A stretch of 64,000 nucleotides of DNA. It comes from Alloacidobacterium sp035547425 (lineage in GTDB: Bacteria > Acidobacteriota > Terriglobia > Terriglobales > Acidobacteriaceae). Under the pieces are notes generated by a model, which had not been told where the DNA came from, ran no database searches, and saw only the letters and a program-made list of their open reading frames with translations. Of the stretch, positions 61,045 to 64,000 are shown piece after piece (position 1 is the stretch's first letter; each line of letters starts with the position of its first letter). The stretch covers positions 1 to 64,000 of the forward strand of contig DASZUU010000017.1 in the NCBI GenBank assembly GCA_035547425.1, read 5' to 3'. The translations under genes were made by a program, and so were the position numbers.

Positions 61045-64000
61045 TCAGAAGTTGTACTTCAAAGAGAATTGGAAGAAGCGCGAGTCCGGAGTGTAGTTCT
61101 GGAAGCTGCGCGCGCCGGTAATTTGACCACCGTTGGGCCCAATACCTGTGTTGGAAGGCTCTCCATAGCCCGGCGTATTGAGTAGGTTGAAAACATCAGC
61201 GCGGAACTGCAGGTTCTGTTCGCGCCAGGTCGGGAAAGATTTGAATAGCGACCCATCGACACGCACATAACCGGGACCAGGAATCTGGTTACGCGAAGAG
61301 CCGAGATAGGCCAACGCCGCGCCGCCGCTGACGGTGTTCGGAGTTACGCCGTCTGCCTGATAGGTGATATCACTCGCCTTTGGATTTCTAAAAGAGCAAG
61401 GGTTATACCAGTTCTCCACAGTTCTGACTTTTGTGGGACAGGTAAAGCTGGCATCTCCGGCATAACTCGGATCTGGCGTGCCGCCGCCTTTAAAAGGATC
61501 AGCTATCCGAATCGCGCGTGCGCCCGCCCCGGACGGATTCGTGATATTGCTCGTGTACACCGTAAATGGCTCGCCCGTCTGCGCTCTGAAAGTCATGCTT
61601 GTCGCCCAGCCTCCGAGCACATAGTCGACAAACCCTCCCTTGTTCAGATACTTGCGGCCACGGCCAAATGGAATTTCATAGTTGCCGTTCAAGGTAAAGC
61701 GATGACGCACATCAAACGGAGAGCTCGCATAATCAAGGCCGATGGGAACAATATTCGTTCCCCGATAGCCCGGATCGCCCGTGCTGCCCAACGGTGTTGG
61801 CGCGTCATCCAGCGCATGCGAATAGGTGTAGCTGGCAAGGTAGCTAAGGCCGTTTGAATAGCGCCGCTCAAGCTTGGCTTGTAGTGAATTGTAATTGGAA
61901 GTACCGGAATAAGCGGTGTACGAGAGCCCACCGAAATCAGGGAAAGGCTGCAGCGGATTTGGTGTTGGCCCATATCCGCTCGGAGCAAGCGCAGTCGCTC
62001 CGTTTGGATTGGGGAAGACCTGTAAATGGCGGCTCAAGGAACCAACATACGATACAGTCGCAACCATGTTATTTGTAAGCCCATATTCAACAGCTAAGTT
62101 GAATTGTTCGCTGTATGGAGTTTTTTCCTGCTTATCGCCGCCGCGCAAGCTGGGCGTGTTAATTGCGTTCTGAAGTCCTGCGTTGATGGCATCTGTGAAG
62201 CCGTTTTCCAACGTGAAGCCATTCGTTGGGCATGTGCCTCCCTTTAAGCAACTCGTAGGAGAGTTAAAGCTGGAATCAAATTCGAACGGATAATTTTCCC
62301 CGAGATTCGGATAGTATCCGGTACTTTCATTACCGCCGAAGAAGATACCGAATCCGCCTCGCACCACTGTTCTGTCATTTGCTTTATAAGCAAATCCAAA
62401 ACGCGGAGCAAAGTTTAGATACTGCGGATCCACCAGCGACTTGTTATCTGTGTATTGAATCGTGATATTGTCTTTCGCCAGAAGATTGAGGAATGATTGC
62501 GCAAAAACTACGTTCTTGCTCTCATTCGGCAGGAGATAAACACCTGTTCCCTTACTGGCAATAGGCGCGCTGGTGAGATAGAACAGCGCCTGATGTCCAT
62601 GCCGCTCATAATATGGGGGCGTGAACTCATACCGAATGCCGAGGTTCAAAGTAAGATTTGAGCTTACCTTCCAATCATCCTGGAAGTATGCAGAACGATC
62701 CCAGCGAACATCGTCCGAATTAAAGACATTCGAAATCGCCGAGCTGTTCATCATGTTCAACAGAAAATCCGCAGCGCCAAAGCCGGTATTTGCCGTTCCT
62801 ACCTGGGAGGTGTACACGCCTGTGTAGTTATACGTGCCGCGGGGCTGTGTCGGCTGCTCTGTTGAAAAGCGCATGCGCTGGAAGCTTACTCCAGCCTTCA
62901 ATGAATGATTGCCGACGATTTTGGTAACGTTGTCGAGAACCGTCCATACATTCTCGTATTCATTTGAGATATAGAATTGTGGCGAACCAAAATGTGAAAG
63001 GCCGGTCACGTTCACATAGGGCAAACCACCGTTGCCGGGAGCATATGGAATCCCCCCGAGTCCCAGCGAAGAAGCGAAATCCGGATTGAACGCATTGAAG
63101 TTCTGATAGCCGAAATGCGCGTAGTTATAACCGAACCGGAATTCATTGGTGAGAGTAGGCGAAAAGACGTGCGTTTCGCTTCCTGCAAAGTTTTGGCCGA
63201 GGTTGACGATATTGCCCGTGTCGCCAAAGTTGCCGCCATCCAAAATATTGCCGAGAGGAGCGGGGTGCACAGCGGGGTCGTGCAGATAGCTGAATCGTCC
63301 GAATATCTGATCTTTGGCGCTGATGTTCCAGTCCATGCGGGTATCCCATTGCCAGGTGTTGTCCTGCGCGTTGGTTTGCGTTGTGTAGTTGCTATAGGTT
63401 TGTCCGGCGGCTCCCACGTTCGGGCTCGGAAATAAACTGAAGAGCTTTTGGGCGACTGCATTGATCTGATTCGGGCATAGAACATTGGCTCGTCCATTGC
63501 AGGACATCGGCGTAAGGCCCGCATTGGTTGTACTGGGCTCGTATAAAACAATGGGATTGCCACCGGAGTTCAACGATCCGTTCAACAGCTCCGAAAAATC
63601 ACCTTGCCGCATCAATGCCGTCGGAACAGTGTAGCCGGATTGCGTTTCGCCGAAGATGATGCGGTTCGCCTCTACATCGCCGAAGAAAAACAGCTTGTTC
63701 TTGATGATCGGGAATCCGAGAGTCGCGCCGAATTGGTTCTCACGATACTTCGGCACTGTCGGACCGCCAAAGAATTCGTGCACGTCAAAGGCGTCGTTGC
63801 GAATGTATTCCCATAGGTTTCCGTGAATCTGGTTCGTACCGCTCTTGATACTGGCATTGACTACAGCTCCGGCCGAGTGGCCGAACTCTGCGCTATAAGC
63901 GCCCGTCTGCACTTTGAACTCAGCAAGAGCATCCGGTGGAGGACGCACGATAAAGCTGGCTCCATTCAGAAAGTCGACAACGTTATTGTTGTTATCCACG
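61045..64000 (-). CDS. TonB-dependent receptor (Oar-like), C-terminal part
   Basis: Outer-membrane receptor, at least 984 residues visible; the N-terminus lies beyond the window. The plug domain is seen first (NNNVVDFLNGASFIVRPPPD, FKVQTGAYSAEFGHSAGAVV), then a long barrel with many aromatic strands, ending FFQFSLKYNF with the terminal Phe. VNASIKSGTNQIHGNLWEY is characteristic of the large acidobacterial TonB receptors that carry an N-terminal carboxypeptidase-regulatory-like domain. Substrate unknown. First of five same-strand exported-protein genes. Confidence 0.9.
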   Translation of the reverse strand, partial: VDNNNNVVDFLNGASFIVRPPPDALAEFKVQTGAYSAEFGHSAGAVVNASIKSGTNQIHGNLWEYIRNDAFDVHEFFGGPTVPKYRENQFGATLGFPIIKNKLFFFGDVEANRIIFGETQSGYTVPTALMRQGDFSELLNGSLNSGGNPIVLYEPSTTNAGLTPMSCNGRANVLCPNQINAVAQKLFSLFPSPNVGAAGQTYSNYTTQTNAQDNTWQWDTRMDWNISAKDQIFGRFSYLHDPAVHPAPLGNILDGGNFGDTGNIVNLGQNFAGSETHVFSPTLTNEFRFGYNYAHFGYQNFNAFNPDFASSLGLGGIPYAPGNGGLPYVNVTGLSHFGSPQFYISNEYENVWTVLDNVTKIVGNHSLKAGVSFQRMRFSTEQPTQPRGTYNYTGVYTSQVGTANTGFGAADFLLNMMNSSAISNVFNSDDVRWDRSAYFQDDWKVSSNLTLNLGIRYEFTPPYYERHGHQALFYLTSAPIASKGTGVYLLPNESKNVVFAQSFLNLLAKDNITIQYTDNKSLVDPQYLNFAPRFGFAYKANDRTVVRGGFGIFFGGNESTGYYPNLGENYPFEFDSSFNSPTSCLKGGTCPTNGFTLENGFTDAINAGLQNAINTPSLRGGDKQEKTPYSEQFNLAVEYGLTNNMVATVSYVGSLSRHLQVFPNPNGATALAPSGYGPTPNPLQPFPDFGGLSYTAYSGTSNYNSLQAKLERRYSNGLSYLASYTYSHALDDAPTPLGSTGDPGYRGTNIVPIGLDYASSPFDVRHRFTLNGNYEIPFGRGRKYLNKGGFVDYVLGGWATSMTFRAQTGEPFTVYTSNITNPSGAGARAIRIADPFKGGGTPDPSYAGDASFTCPTKVRTVENWYNPCSFRNPKASDITYQADGVTPNTVSGGAALAYLGSSRNQIPGPGYVRVDGSLFKSFPTWREQNLQFRADVFNLLNTPGYGEPSNTGIGPNGGQITGARSFQNYTPDSRFFQFSLKYNF

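Noticed and set aside
1..64000. tRNA, rRNA, prophage or integrative element
   Set aside because: Intergenic gaps were read on both strands and showed no cloverleaf, rRNA block, integrase or phage structural gene.

Overview
The window comes from a chromosome of a member of the Acidobacteriota, most likely the Acidobacteriaceae/Terriglobia. The grounds are the acidobacterial-type VWFA protein, a PadR regulator paired with a duplicated orphan permease (ADOP), a large Oar-like TonB-dependent receptor, the futalosine menaquinone enzyme MqnC, tandem DUF481 proteins, a YpdA-type reductase and moderately high GC. No rRNA, tRNA, CRISPR array or phage was seen. Most genes are core or envelope functions; mobile content is a small palindromic repeat family and one tiny nuclease cassette.

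Layout. 1-3235: MEP/lipid block dxr-cdsA-uppS on the minus strand, interrupted by an opposite-strand VWFA gene. 3345-12955: DUF3300 protein, Zn-ribbon XRE regulator, HD hydrolase, aldo/keto reductase, small metal-binding protein, a lipoprotein with a trypsin-like catalytic triad, a PAS histidine kinase and a YpdA-like reductase. 13033-26195: class I fumarase plus aspartate ammonia-lyase, a barrel protein, cytochrome c, two DUF481 paralogues, mqnC, a processive GT2 synthase, a secreted M24 peptidase and another barrel. 26355-36736: shape and RNA block mreB-mreC-mreD-mrdA-rodA-rng, split between mrdA and rodA by a GIY-YIG cassette with terminal inverted repeats. 36947-47043: M24 peptidase, PQQ-propeller protein, guaA, GH27 galactosidase, ispD-ispF, a VapC-type toxin-antitoxin pair and gltX. 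47180-55087: TlpA/DsbD-alpha pair, kdsD-type isomerase, a frameshifted def, a coiled-coil membrane protein, a GvpL/F orphan, pgsA, padR and a deleted ADOP permease. 55089-64000: five same-strand genes for exported proteins (TonB receptor, TPR protein, alkaline-phosphatase-fold protein, unknown protein, GH38-like DUF5054 protein).

How genes work together. dxr, ispD and ispF are three MEP steps, and uppS uses the isoprenoid product for the lipid carrier of peptidoglycan; MreBCD, PBP2 and RodA run cell-wall elongation. AspA makes fumarate and the adjacent fumarase hydrates it. CdsA and PgsA are consecutive phospholipid steps. 

The most unusual item is the 405-bp GIY-YIG cassette at 30814-31218. 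The gene fills the space between two inverted arms of a repeat found elsewhere in the window, and the right arm appears to supply its ribosome binding site and TTG start codon. Two other loci carry the same arms around only about 30 bp, as if they were non-autonomous derivatives.
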